DNA from: Planctomycetia bacterium
GTDB lineage: Bacteria > Planctomycetota > MHYJ01 > WSZJ01
Reading direction: 5' to 3'
DNA length: 43,630 nucleotides
Assembly (NCBI GenBank): GCA_020849035.1
Contig: JADLHC010000054.1
Location: 1 to 43,630, forward strand
Of this stretch, positions 9,403 through 17,791 are shown one piece after another (the stretch's first letter is position 1; every line of letters starts with the position of its first letter). Position numbers and translations under genes: made by a program. The notes below the pieces were generated by a model. That model searched no databases, was not told the origin of the DNA, and saw only the letters and a list, made by a program, of their open reading frames with translations.

Positions 9403-9906
9403 TCAATTGGTGCCACGAAGTGCCTGCTCGAGCGACTGACGCACTCTGTCGTCCTTCGCCTGGGCAAGTTCGTCCTCAATCAGCGGACGGGCGGTCGCGC
9501 CGTACCGCTTCAAAGCCTGAAGCGTGGAAGACTGGATGGCCGTATTCTCATCCACGGCGGACGTCTTGAGAGTCGTGATCAGGCCGCGAATCGTGGAGAG
9601 GTCCATCGCGCGGGCGACCTTCGCCTTCCGCTCCCGTTCTTCCGGGCTCTCGGGGCGGAGATCCGGCTTCCCGGACGCGGAGAAGGAGCCGGCCGACGCA
9701 TCCGCAGAGGGTGACATCGACGATCCGCCGCCGCGGCCATTCGCGGTCGGTGACGCCCCCTGATCGCTCCCAGATGAAGCGCCACTTGCCTCCTCGTCAC
9801 CCTGGTTCCCCGCCAGCCGCGCGCGAATCACAGGCGCTGTGAAGACAGCCAGGAGCGCCGCGAGCGCGACCAGGGCCGCAACCTTCCAGGAATTTCTTCC
9901 GCTCAT
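9403..9906 (-). CDS. membrane-anchored protein with small C-terminal HEAT-like domain
   Basis: The start at 9906 is chosen because its ATG overlaps the stop of the upstream TPR gene (ATGA) and opens directly into a transmembrane segment (SWKVAALVALAALLAVFTAPVI). The product is 167 residues. After the membrane helix comes a low-complexity Ser/Gly/Ala linker of about 60 residues, then a helical C-terminal part (DLSTIRGLITTLK ... AIQSSTLQALKRYG ... ARPLIEDELAQAKDDRVRQSLEQALRG) resembling two HEAT repeats. It is probably a periplasmic or cytoplasmic scaffold tethered to the membrane. It sits between the TPR gene and the Rhs toxin with translational coupling, so it may help toxin export or processing. 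That role is inferred from context only. Confidence 0.65.
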   Translation of the reverse strand: MSGRNSWKVAALVALAALLAVFTAPVIRARLAGNQGDEEASGASSGSDQGASPTANGRGGGSSMSPSADASAGSFSASGKPDLRPESPEERERKAKVARAMDLSTIRGLITTLKTSAVDENTAIQSSTLQALKRYGATARPLIEDELAQAKDDRVRQSLEQALRGTN

Positions 9907-10619
9907 CGAGGCTTCCCCGCCGGCTTCGGCAGCCAGTCGTTCGGGTCCGGAACCGGTGACTTGGGAAGAAAGTCCTCCGGATTGACCGCGCGGTGCCTCA
10001 TCGTTGCCACGCCGCCGGACTCCCATTCATTCTGCCGCGCCTCGAGCCGCGCGAGGAGGTTCGAGAGGTCCGGCTGGTCGGGGGCGAGCGCGAGCGAGCG
10101 CCGAAGGGCATCGATCGCCTGCGGATCATCGCCGATCCGCTCGGCGGCGAGGCCCAGCTCGCGCCACGGACGGGAATCGGACTCCCGGAGGTGGGCGGCG
10201 CGCGCGTACTGGAAGAGGGCGGGCGCCCCCTGGCCGAGGCGTTCAAGGGCGCGGGCCAACCCGAGCGCAGCTTCAAAGTTCGAGGCGTCAGCCTTCACGA
10301 CGACCTCGAATTCGTCCTTTGCTTCGGCTGCCTTCGATCGCTCAAGGAGTATCTGCCCCAGGAGAACTCGCGCGTCCGCCCGCGTGGAGGCCGCGCCAAG
10401 GAGACGGCGTGCACCTCTCTCTGCGTCTTCGAGTCGCCCGTTGGCCTGCGCGATCCTCGCTTGGTCCAGCGCGTCGACTGCCGACGCGGCAGGGCGCTCC
10501 GCACTCCCAAACGCCAGCATCCCCGCCATGATGAGGATGGCTGCAACACAAGTCGCCGGGGCGAGCCACGGCCAGCGCGGCTCAGGCGACTGAGATTTCG
10601 CCTTCAGAGATTCGACCAC
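9903..10619 (-). CDS. membrane-anchored tetratricopeptide (TPR) protein
   Basis: About 238 residues. The GTG at 10619 is preferred because a strong GGAGG lies 4 nt upstream; an in-frame TTG at 10667 is the longer alternative. A transmembrane helix (LAPATCVAAILIMAGMLAFG) is followed by TPR-type helix pairs: ALDQARIAQANGRLEDAERGARRLL, ADARVLLGQILLERSKAAEAKDEFEVV, FEAALGLARALERLG and PWRELGLAAERIGDDPQAIDALRRSLAL. The C terminus is proline-rich with two DPNDWLPK/EDFLPKSP-type motifs. It is likely an anchored scaffold for protein-protein contacts. It is the first gene of the minus-strand run leading into the Rhs toxin, and its stop overlaps the next start. Confidence 0.75.
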   Translation of the reverse strand: MVESLKAKSQSPEPRWPWLAPATCVAAILIMAGMLAFGSAERPAASAVDALDQARIAQANGRLEDAERGARRLLGAASTRADARVLLGQILLERSKAAEAKDEFEVVVKADASNFEAALGLARALERLGQGAPALFQYARAAHLRESDSRPWRELGLAAERIGDDPQAIDALRRSLALAPDQPDLSNLLARLEARQNEWESGGVATMRHRAVNPEDFLPKSPVPDPNDWLPKPAGKPR

Positions 10620-10850
10620 CACTCCTCCCACCTCTCCCTGCGAACGGGCGAATCGAACACAAGGCAACCGGACCGCCGCAAGAAAAATCGTGCAGGGACC
10701 GAAAACAATCGGAAACCGCGGTTGAATGATGTTTCACAACTTATGAACACATTGATGCATCTGAACTCTCTGAGTTAGACCCGCCTGAGACCTCGGATTC
10801 GCCGCAGTCTCGGAGCGAGCGGCGCCTTCGCGCGAACCAAACCACCGAAC

Positions 10851-11258
10851 TCATCCACCCACGGGCGGTTTCCCGGGACCTGGCACGGGCCGGGCCTTCA
10901 ACCACCGAGGCGATCGGCCTCGCGCCGCCCGGGTGCGCTCCCTGTACCATTCCTTCTGCTTTTCGATGCAGGCGGAGCAACGCCTGCCGGAAATCGGCCT
11001 CTTGCCGCACCGGACGCAACAGCCCGGCTCTCCCCGCCTTGAGACGTACCCGGAGTTGACGGGCGGACGGCCTCGACGGCCGGGCTTCCAGGGACGGCAG
11101 CCCGCCCTCTTCCGTTTTGCAGCGCGCGATTTCGCCGCACACACGCTGCAGAGGCGACCGTGATCGGCTGGACGCGGGCACCACAAGCAGATGCCGTTGC
11201 GGGCCTTCGCGGCGCGAGATCTGCGCAGTCGGGCGTTCAGGAGGCGCCGAGAGGGCAT
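10851..11258 (-). CDS. small protein with two zinc-ribbon-like cysteine clusters
   Basis: The 135-residue basic protein starts 5 nt after the stop of the type IIL restriction-modification gene, so the two are probably co-transcribed. It holds two similar C-x2-C ... C-x2-C units: CLWCPRPADHGRLCSVC and CCVRCGKRPISGRRCSAC, each followed by a lysine/arginine-rich helix (KSRAAKRKR; EKQKEWYRERTRA). Such CxxC(G)...CxxC-plus-basic-helix proteins are frequent in phages and mobile elements and probably bind nucleic acid. The repeated unit suggests internal duplication. No enzymatic motif is visible. It could be an accessory DNA-binding factor for the neighbouring enzyme, which is speculation. Confidence 0.6.
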   Translation of the reverse strand: MPSRRLLNARLRRSRAAKARNGICLWCPRPADHGRLCSVCAAKSRAAKRKRAGCRPWKPGRRGRPPVNSGYVSRRGEPGCCVRCGKRPISGRRCSACIEKQKEWYRERTRAARGRSPRWLKARPVPGPGKPPVGG

Positions 11259-11263
11259 TGACT

Positions 11264-14209
11264 CTACTTCCGCTTCGAGCCGAGTCGCGCGAGGTTCAGC
11301 CGCAGGAGTCGTTCGAGGATCTCCTGATCCGACAGGCTGGGCTTCCAGGTCTCATCTCCAGTCGCCTTCGCGTAGGCGGCGAAGACGGCCGCGTCGAGGG
11401 CGGCGCGCGCGTCCACCAGCCACTTGGGCTTCGCGTTGTAGAGCGCGGTCAGCGTGCGCCTCTGAAGCTCGGCAGCGTACTCGGGCTTTGCCAGCGCGAG
11501 CCGCACGTACCGGGCTGTTCCGATGCCGTTCGGCCCGGCGTTGCGGACGAGAGGCGCCCACGGCCCCTGGGTGCAGGCGGCGAATTCCAGCACCTCCTCC
11601 TTCATCCACTCCTTCGGCTCCAGCCAGTTCTGGCGCAGGCGGTTCAGGTCCGCGGCCGCGGTCGAGATCGCGCGGCAGGCGGCGTGCGCCTCTGGCTCCT
11701 TGCCCGGCGGCCACGGTAAGGGAAAGGTCTCGAAGCAAGTCGTCGGCGTGTACCGAGTGCCGCTCTCCTTCTCGCGCACCTGCGTCGCTTGGCTGCGCGA
11801 CCACACCTCGTGAAGGCGCGAGTGCAGCGCGCCGAAGAAGTAATCGTCTGCTCTGGCGAAAGCGATGAGCTGGCAGTCCGGCAGCGATGGCCCTTCGATC
11901 CAGGCGAAGAGTCGGTGCTTCGCAACGCGGGCCGTGACCAGGAATCGCGCCAGCGGTTTCAGGGCGGCGTTCATCGCGGGCCGAGCCTCGACGTGCTGCC
12001 ACCACAAGCGCCTGTAGGACTCCCGCTTGTTCTTCTCGCGCTCGGGCCTGACGCGATCCGCGACGTGCTTGAAGGGCACCTCATACTTCGCCGCATCGCT
12101 CTCATTCCGATTGAGGCCGAAGTCTACGATCCACATTCGCCTGTTCCGCCGCGTGATGTCGAGACCGTTTACCCAGGGCCGCACGACGTCTGAGTTCGGA
12201 ACGTCATGGGCGTTCGGCGCGGCGAGCATGGCCCGGGCCGTCTCTTCGTCGATGTCGAACGCCCCTCCTTTCGTGTCGCCCATGAAGGCGATGCCGCGGT
12301 TCTCCGGCAGGACCTCCGCGGCGGTGACGTCCGCCGAAGAGGTGAGGTTCGCGTTGATCGCGTTCACCGGCTTCCCGTCGAGGAGGCGTTCCGTGTCGGC
12401 CCCCGCGTCGAAACCGACCATGCTGATGTGGACGTTTGCACCGTCGAGCACCCACTCGCGGTCGCTCTCTGCGAAGAAGATGCCGCCGCCTTCCTTGATC
12501 CGCTTCAGAACCTCCCGGTTCGCGCCGCCGCGAATCCCCTGGGTCGCCAGCAACCCCGCCCGCGAGCAGTCCTTCTTCGCCAGCGCCTCCCGCGCCTTCT
12601 CGAACCAGTAGCAGCAGAGGTCCGCCTCCGCGGGCACTCTGCCCTTCCACACCTTGAACATGGCGTCGACGTACTTGTCCCCGAGCTGGCTTCGCAACAG
12701 CTTTCCCCCGAGGAACGGCGGATTGCCGACGATGAAGTCGACCTTCGGCCAGCGCGGCTCACGGAAGTTCTCCGGGTCCGACAGGTCAACGATGGCGTCC
12801 CTGTTCAGGAAGTTCTTCCCGAGCGGGTCGAGCAGCGGCTGCCTGTCCAGGACCTCCCCGTTGGCGTGCATCCACTGGAGGAATCCGATCCAGATGGACA
12901 TCTGCGCCAGCTCGTGGCTGTACGGGTCGAGCTCGATCCCGAAGAGCTGCTGGGGGTGACCGCGCGGGATGAAGTTGCCGCCGCCGTGGTCGATCGCCCA
13001 AACGCGGACGGCCTTCTCCAGGTCCTTCAGCTTTTTCAGCGTCACGAAGAGGAAGTTCCCCGACCCGCACGCGGGGTCGAGGACCGTCACCGTTGCCAGC
13101 CGGTGCAGGAACCGCTCGATCAGACCGTCCGCCTTCTCCTTCGCCCTGAGCTGGGCCCTGACCGCGGCTTTGGTCGCGGAGCCCGGCTCCTCCGCCTTCG
13201 CGAGCAGCCCCTCCGCTTCCGTCCGGACCGCCTCCCACTCGCGGCGCAGCGGCTTCATGACCACCGGCTCGACCAGCCGCTCGATGTCCTCCGCACTGGT
13301 GTAGTGCGCCCCGAACTGGGTGCGCTTCTCCGGGTTCAGGCCTCGCTCGAACAAGGTCCCGAAGATCGAGGGGTCGATGTCGCTCCACTCGAGACGCGAC
13401 GCCTGGAAGACCTCCTCGATCTCGTCCTCCGTCAGCGGAATGACGGCAGCATCGGTGAACAGGTGCCCGTTGAACCAGCGGATCTGGTCAGTTCCGAAAA
13501 GCCCGCCCTTCGCCATCGCCTTGAATAGCGACGCCAGGGCGTCCGCAAACTGCTCCGGCTTGTGGCGGCACTTCTCCACGAGCTTGCTGAACAACGAATC
13601 GTCGAGGAGGCCGGTGTCCTCGGCGAACATGCAAAACACCACGCGGTCGAGAAAACGGGCGACGAGAGCTGGGTCCTGCCCGCGCTTGCGAAGCGTATGA
13701 GCCAGTCTGCCCACGCGCTCCGCAGCCTCCGCAGTGACCTTCTGCCGGGTCGCTTCAGGCTTGAGCCGATCGGGGCGAGAGAAGAGATCACGGATGATCT
13801 GGAGCTTCTCCGGCTTGTCGAGCTCCAGCAGGTCGATCTCGATCGTCTTGCACACGGCGTTCACGAAGTTCGTGTGGATGACGATCCGGATCATGTCCGA
13901 AACGACCAGGAGCGGCGGATTCTGGAGGGCCTCGCGGTAGCCCAGGAGCTGCCTGTAGGCAGCGTCCAAATCCTTGTGCCGCCCCTTGTACTCCCAGGCG
14001 AAAACGCCTTTCTTCCAGACGTCCGCCCATCCGCGTCCCTGCGCCCGGGCGACCTCGCGCTCGAACGTGAACTGGTCACCCACCGCGTCCGCTTCCCCCG
14101 GCGTCGGATGACCGATCAGCCGGCAGAGGTCGATGAAGTGCTCCTGGCACGCGGACCTCTCAGTCCGCCGGTTCCGGCGCCACTTCGCGATGAACTCGGT
14201 CGGATTCAC
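11264..14209 (-). CDS. type IIL (MmeI-like) restriction-modification protein
   Basis: One polypeptide of 981 residues combines cutting, adenine methylation and target recognition. The GTG start at 14209 begins NPTEFIAKW, the usual beginning of this family; any longer form would run into the divergent recombinase gene. Domains in order: an N-terminal PD-(D/E)XK nuclease with EYK at residues ~73-75 and the typical QLLGYREALQNPPLLVVSD; a helical spacer; the methyltransferase with motif I DPACGSGNF near 375 and motif IV NPPF near 494, the N6-adenine type; then a target-recognition region (SDVVRPWVNGLDITRRN) and a helical C terminus. Known relatives cut outside their recognition site and methylate one strand only. 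No catalytic residue appears missing. It is transcribed divergently from a tyrosine recombinase, as expected for a mobile defence gene. Confidence 0.85.
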   Translation of the reverse strand: MNPTEFIAKWRRNRRTERSACQEHFIDLCRLIGHPTPGEADAVGDQFTFEREVARAQGRGWADVWKKGVFAWEYKGRHKDLDAAYRQLLGYREALQNPPLLVVSDMIRIVIHTNFVNAVCKTIEIDLLELDKPEKLQIIRDLFSRPDRLKPEATRQKVTAEAAERVGRLAHTLRKRGQDPALVARFLDRVVFCMFAEDTGLLDDSLFSKLVEKCRHKPEQFADALASLFKAMAKGGLFGTDQIRWFNGHLFTDAAVIPLTEDEIEEVFQASRLEWSDIDPSIFGTLFERGLNPEKRTQFGAHYTSAEDIERLVEPVVMKPLRREWEAVRTEAEGLLAKAEEPGSATKAAVRAQLRAKEKADGLIERFLHRLATVTVLDPACGSGNFLFVTLKKLKDLEKAVRVWAIDHGGGNFIPRGHPQQLFGIELDPYSHELAQMSIWIGFLQWMHANGEVLDRQPLLDPLGKNFLNRDAIVDLSDPENFREPRWPKVDFIVGNPPFLGGKLLRSQLGDKYVDAMFKVWKGRVPAEADLCCYWFEKAREALAKKDCSRAGLLATQGIRGGANREVLKRIKEGGGIFFAESDREWVLDGANVHISMVGFDAGADTERLLDGKPVNAINANLTSSADVTAAEVLPENRGIAFMGDTKGGAFDIDEETARAMLAAPNAHDVPNSDVVRPWVNGLDITRRNRRMWIVDFGLNRNESDAAKYEVPFKHVADRVRPEREKNKRESYRRLWWQHVEARPAMNAALKPLARFLVTARVAKHRLFAWIEGPSLPDCQLIAFARADDYFFGALHSRLHEVWSRSQATQVREKESGTRYTPTTCFETFPLPWPPGKEPEAHAACRAISTAAADLNRLRQNWLEPKEWMKEEVLEFAACTQGPWAPLVRNAGPNGIGTARYVRLALAKPEYAAELQRRTLTALYNAKPKWLVDARAALDAAVFAAYAKATGDETWKPSLSDQEILERLLRLNLARLGSKRK

Positions 14210-14348
14210 AGTGCGGGGACGCTCAAAGGGATCGGCGACAGAGTTACCAGCGGGGCCGCACCGCAGCAAGGAATTGGGCGCGGCGGATAGGACTTGCTGA
14301 GAGGTGGCCGGCTGAGCGTACATCCGCCTCCCACGAAAGGAGGCGACC

Positions 14349-15242
14349 ATGAAGCTCGGCCAGGCGATCCGCGACTTCGAGACCCAGCTCCGCGCGAACC
14401 AGCGCAGCGTCCACACGATCAGCAGCTACCTCCGGGACCTCCGCGAGTTCCGGGGGTGGCTGGCGGCGGAGCGAATTCTCGACGACGTCCACCGTCTCGG
14501 CGCCGCCACCCTCTGCCGGTTCGCGACCGCGCGCTGCGTGACGCACACTGAGCACGGCAGGCCGAAGCGGCCTGCGAGCGTGGACAAGGTGAAGATGAGC
14601 CTGCGGGCGTTCTTCCGCTACCTCGTGGACGCCGGAGTGGTCGCGACGAACCCCGCCCGGGTTCTGAAGTACCGCCGCGATCACCGGGTCCCGGAGCTGC
14701 TCTCCGACCTCGAGCGCGAGCGGCTGCGGGAGACACTGGCTAAGGCCGAAGGCTGGCGAGGGGCCAGGGACGCCGCGATCCTGGCGCTTCTCATGGGCAC
14801 GGGCATGCGCCTCGCCAGCCTCGTCGCGCTGGATGATGCCGACGTGCGACTCGATGAGCGCGTGGTGCACCTCCGGCGGCTCAAAGGCGGCGGCGAGGTG
14901 CGGAAGGCGCTCTCGGACGCAGTGCGGCAGCGACTGGCAGCATGGCTCGCGGCCAAGGCCATCCTCGCGTCCGCGTCCCCCGCCCTGTTCATCTCCGCCC
15001 AGCGCCGCCGCCTCTCGTCGCGCCAAGTGCAGGTCATCGTCCAGAAGCGCCTCCGCGCAGCCGGGATCGAGCGGCGCCTCACCGTCCACGGGCTGCGCCA
15101 CAGCTTCGCGACGGCGCTCTACGCGAAGACCAAGGACCTTCTCCTCGTTCAGCGTGCGATGGACCACCGGAGCGTGGCGTCGACGCTGGTCTACGCTCGG
15201 GTGGCGGATGAGCGGGTGGCGGAGGCGGTGGCGGCTTTGTAG
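14349..15242 (+). CDS. tyrosine recombinase / phage-type integrase
   Basis: The 297-residue enzyme has an N-terminal SAM-like core-binding domain (residues 1-105) and a C-terminal catalytic domain. The full active-site set is present: R154 (GTGMRLASL), K179 (RRLKGGGEVRK), H247-x-x-R250 (HGLRHSFAT), H273 (MDHRS) and Y282 (STLVYARV). The start is supported by AAAGGAGG 6 nt before the ATG. The length and compactness are XerC/D-like or those of a simple integrase. The context is a divergent restriction-modification gene and a downstream nuclease relic, so it probably mobilises an accessory segment. No att site is visible beside it. The tRNA-Asn 3' end near 39550 is one candidate target. Confidence 0.9.
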   Translation: MKLGQAIRDFETQLRANQRSVHTISSYLRDLREFRGWLAAERILDDVHRLGAATLCRFATARCVTHTEHGRPKRPASVDKVKMSLRAFFRYLVDAGVVATNPARVLKYRRDHRVPELLSDLERERLRETLAKAEGWRGARDAAILALLMGTGMRLASLVALDDADVRLDERVVHLRRLKGGGEVRKALSDAVRQRLAAWLAAKAILASASPALFISAQRRRLSSRQVQVIVQKRLRAAGIERRLTVHGLRHSFATALYAKTKDLLLVQRAMDHRSVASTLVYARVADERVAEAVAAL

Positions 15243-15305
15243 ACGTAGAAGCGCGTGCGCCGCCGTGGCATCCTGCCCACCAGTGACTCTTGGAGCGCGA
15301 CCGCG

Positions 15306-15865
15306 ATGAACTTCCTTGAACAGCTCGCCGCCGAGTACTTCTCGCTGGCCGGCTACTTCGTTCGAACCAACGTGAAATTCGGTCGCCGTTCGAGAGGCGG
15401 CTTCGCGGGGGAGGCGGATGTTCTTGCCGTTCGAATGGGGGGGCGCGACCTCGTCCACCTGGAAACGTCGATGGATGCCCTCACGTGGCGGGCTCGGTTC
15501 TCACGCTTCGAGCGCAAGTTCGGGTCAGCTTCGCGGCACTACGCCGAGATGCTCGGAGTCTCCGCAGACGAACTGAGCCGCGCCAAGCTGACTCGGATGG
15601 CCTGCCGAGCTGGTCGCGCTCGAGCGTTCCAAGTTCGAGGCAAGGCGACATCCGCTACGTGCTGATCCAGGACTTCGTCTGCGCGGTTCGAGAGCAGGTC
15701 GAACTCCGACATCCGATGCGCGACGCGGTTCCGGAGGAGTACCCCCTGCTGCGGGCGATTCAATTCGCCGCAGCAGCGCGTCAAGCCGGTGCAGAGGTAT
15801 CGGACCTGCTCCCCCCGCTTCCCGCCGTGAGGAAACCCAACAGGCATGCTCCCTCGCGGACTTGA
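15306..15865 (+). pseudogene. frameshifted restriction-endonuclease-like gene
   Basis: The first part, from the ATG at 15306 (MNFLEQLAAEYFSLAGYFVRTNVKFG), reads to about residue 95 and includes GEADVLAV ... LVHLETS, similar to a PD-(D/E)XK core with GEADV and a following E-T. That frame stops at 15665. A conserved-looking continuation (GDIRYVLIQDF ... RHPMRDAVPEEYPLLRAIQ) lies in another frame, ending by 15865. Between about 15590 and 15650 the third frame reads ELVALERSKFEAR, which also looks authentic. The simplest reading is one gene broken by two small indels, so it is probably inactive. Sequencing error is the alternative. It follows the integrase by 60 nt. Confidence 0.6.
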
Positions 15866-15922
15866 TCGTCCGGATGTCGGCGCGGAGACTTGGCAACGAC
15901 CGTTCGAGTAGGATCTTCCTCG

Positions 15923-16984
15923 ATGCTCTCGCCTCGTCGGCACTCCATCCACGCTCCCCTCTCCCCCGGAGAAGAGGTCCCACGGCACCCGAGCGCATTC
16001 CCCTGGCCGGCCCATCTCGCGCGGCTGCTCGGGCAAGTCACGGACCGTGAACTCGGGAAGCGCGCAGGGCTTTGCATCCGCGCCGTGTCCGACGAGCGGC
16101 GCAGGCGGCGACTTCCTCCGTTCCAGCAGCAACGCGGAGACGTTCGGTGGACGAAACGGATGCTGGCACGCCTCGGTCGCGCTCCCGACTCTGTCGTGGC
16201 GGCGAAATTGGGAATCGGACGGAGTTCGGTCTCCTACAAGCGGCGGGTTCTCGGGATTGCACCGTTCAAGCCTGGCACGACACCTGCGTTCCGCTGGCCA
16301 AGCTGGGCCCTCCGGAAGCTCGGGACAGTCTCGGACGCCGCCCTCGCCAAGAAGCTCGGCGTGTCAGCGACGCTCGTCCAGACGAAGCGCAACACCCTCA
16401 GGATTCCACCCGCTGTGCCGGCCGCTCGACCCGTGAAGTGGACGCCGCGGATGCTGAAGGCCCTCGACACACAGCCGGACCGGGCAGTGGCGCGGCGCTT
16501 CCACATCACGGTCATGGCGGTCGTACGAAAGCGCATCGAGGAGGGGAAGCGCCGCGGCCGCAGTTCCCGTCGCTGGTCCCCAAGTGAGCAAGCAATCCTC
16601 GGGCGGCTCACCGATGCCGCGGCCAGCAGGAAACTCCGGGTCAACTATCACGCCGTCAGGTACGTCCGCCGACGCTTGGGGATCGCGGGAAAACAGCCGT
16701 CAGTCCGCGTTTCCTGGACCCCGCAGCTGGATCGTCTGCTCGGGAAACTCACGGATGGCCAGGTCGCTGCTCGCGCGGGATGCACAGCAGCCGGGGTGGC
16801 AAGGCGCCGCTGGAAGCTCGGCATCGACTCCCCGCGGGCGCCTCGGTCATGGACAAGGCGCGAGGACAGGCTCCTCGGCACCGCGCCTGACACCGTCATC
16901 GCACGGCGGCTCGGGCGTGGCGAGGACGGCGTCCGCATCCGAAGGAGGAGCCTCGGCATCGCTCGGTTTCGACGGCGATCGTGA
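15923..16984 (+). CDS. seven-repeat Myb/SANT-like DNA-binding protein
   Basis: The 353-residue, very basic protein is built almost wholly of seven tandem units of about 46 residues. Each follows the pattern W-x3-(7)-LG-x3-D-x2-(V/A)A-x2-LG-x5-V-x3-R-x2-LGI. The clear starts are FPWPAHLARLLG, RWTKRMLARLG, RWPSWALRKLG, KWTPRMLKALD, RWSPSEQAILG, SWTPQLDRLLG and SWTRREDRLLG. Each unit looks like a helix-turn-helix with the leading Trp of SANT/Myb repeats and a recognition helix ending in R-x2-LGI. No enzymatic domain is attached. The start at 15923 has AGGA upstream; an in-frame start at 15890 is possible. A likely role is long-site DNA recognition, by regulation or structuring. The family is known to me only as uncharacterised repeat proteins. 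Confidence 0.7.
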   Translation: MLSPRRHSIHAPLSPGEEVPRHPSAFPWPAHLARLLGQVTDRELGKRAGLCIRAVSDERRRRRLPPFQQQRGDVRWTKRMLARLGRAPDSVVAAKLGIGRSSVSYKRRVLGIAPFKPGTTPAFRWPSWALRKLGTVSDAALAKKLGVSATLVQTKRNTLRIPPAVPAARPVKWTPRMLKALDTQPDRAVARRFHITVMAVVRKRIEEGKRRGRSSRRWSPSEQAILGRLTDAAASRKLRVNYHAVRYVRRRLGIAGKQPSVRVSWTPQLDRLLGKLTDGQVAARAGCTAAGVARRRWKLGIDSPRAPRSWTRREDRLLGTAPDTVIARRLGRGEDGVRIRRRSLGIARFRRRS

Positions 16985-17269
16985 TTCCGGGGAAGGTCGG
17001 AAACCACCCGCGATAGGTGCCCGGTGATACGGCGGCACGGGCACTGCTCCGAAGAAAGTCCGCCGGCCGAGGACTTGGTGCAGCCATTGGTCTGGATCAG
17101 GGTAGTGAGGGAGCCTCGGCCGGCGGGCGGAACTGTACGCGACGAGGGAGGCAGGTCAAGAATCGCCAGAACTCGCAGATACTCTCCACCATATGACTTG
17201 ATGTTCTCACTACCCAGAGCGTGTATGTCCTCGACGAGCGTGGGAGCCACGCCGAGCGAGGAGGACGCG

Positions 17270-17530
17270 ATGAAGGCGCTGATCCTGAGGCAGTCGATGG
17301 GGTGGGACGGGATGCCGCGGCACGAAGCGGAGACGGTCTTCGAGGGCGAGGAGAAGGCCGCCCGGCACCAGATGGCTGAGATCCTGAACGAGGCCCGGAT
17401 CGGGGGCGCGATCTTTAAGCGGATGCAGACGCCGGGGTGGAAGCCGGGCACCGCGCGCCGCTGGGGCGTGAACGCGGGCGCGGGCGGGCTGACGGAGTTC
17501 GTACTCCTGCGCATCTCGGAGGGCGCGTAG
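17270..17530 (+). CDS. small hypothetical protein, first gene of a four-gene operon
   Basis: The 86-residue product is not recognised. The ATG at 17270 is chosen for its GGAGG 5 nt upstream; an earlier in-frame start at 17024 would add an unlikely basic extension. The sequence (RHEAETVFEGEEKAARHQMAEILNEARIGGAIFKRM ... RRWGVNAGAGGLTEFVLLRI) suggests a helix followed by a small beta part. Its stop codon is directly followed by the next start (TAGATG). The high-GC codon use matches its neighbours. The 285-nt gap before it holds no gene that I can support. Confidence 0.55.
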   Translation: MKALILRQSMGWDGMPRHEAETVFEGEEKAARHQMAEILNEARIGGAIFKRMQTPGWKPGTARRWGVNAGAGGLTEFVLLRISEGA

Positions 17531-17791
17531 ATGAAGTTGCGAACCCTCATCCGGATCGCGTCGGACTCGTACCCTGACGGTGCGGTGCTGGACGCTCACG
17601 AGCGTGGCAACGCGGCTGGCGACACGCTGGCGCTCTTCATCGCCCGGGAGATCGCGGAGACGTTCGAAGCCGGGCAGACGACCGCGGAGCAGCTCGGGCG
17701 GGCCATCAGGGTCATGGAGAAAGCGCACGGAGAGATAGGCGAGGTGCTCTCGGGGCTCAGGCGGCGGCTGGAGAAGGAGGAACGGACATGA
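17531..17791 (+). CDS. small hypothetical helical protein
   Basis: The 86-residue product is not recognised. It appears mostly helical (LIRIASDSYPDG ... DTLALFIAREIAETFE ... QLGRAIRVMEKAHGEIGEVLSGLRRRLEKEE), with a charged amphipathic C-terminal helix suited to dimerisation. It begins right after the upstream stop and its end overlaps the next gene's ATG by 4 nt, so translation is coupled. Confidence 0.6.
   Translation: MKLRTLIRIASDSYPDGAVLDAHERGNAAGDTLALFIAREIAETFEAGQTTAEQLGRAIRVMEKAHGEIGEVLSGLRRRLEKEERT

Noticed and set aside
10741..11184. 147-aa minus-strand open frame
   Set aside because: Overlaps the zinc-ribbon protein in another frame and lacks any motif; the zinc-ribbon frame has conserved CxxC pairs and a 5-nt operon spacing.
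14244..15458. 404-aa minus-strand open frame
   Set aside because: Antisense to the tyrosine recombinase, whose full catalytic set and RBS are clear.
16648..17550. 300-aa minus-strand open frame
   Set aside because: Overlaps the HTH-repeat gene and the first gene of the small operon; composition is that of a shadow frame.
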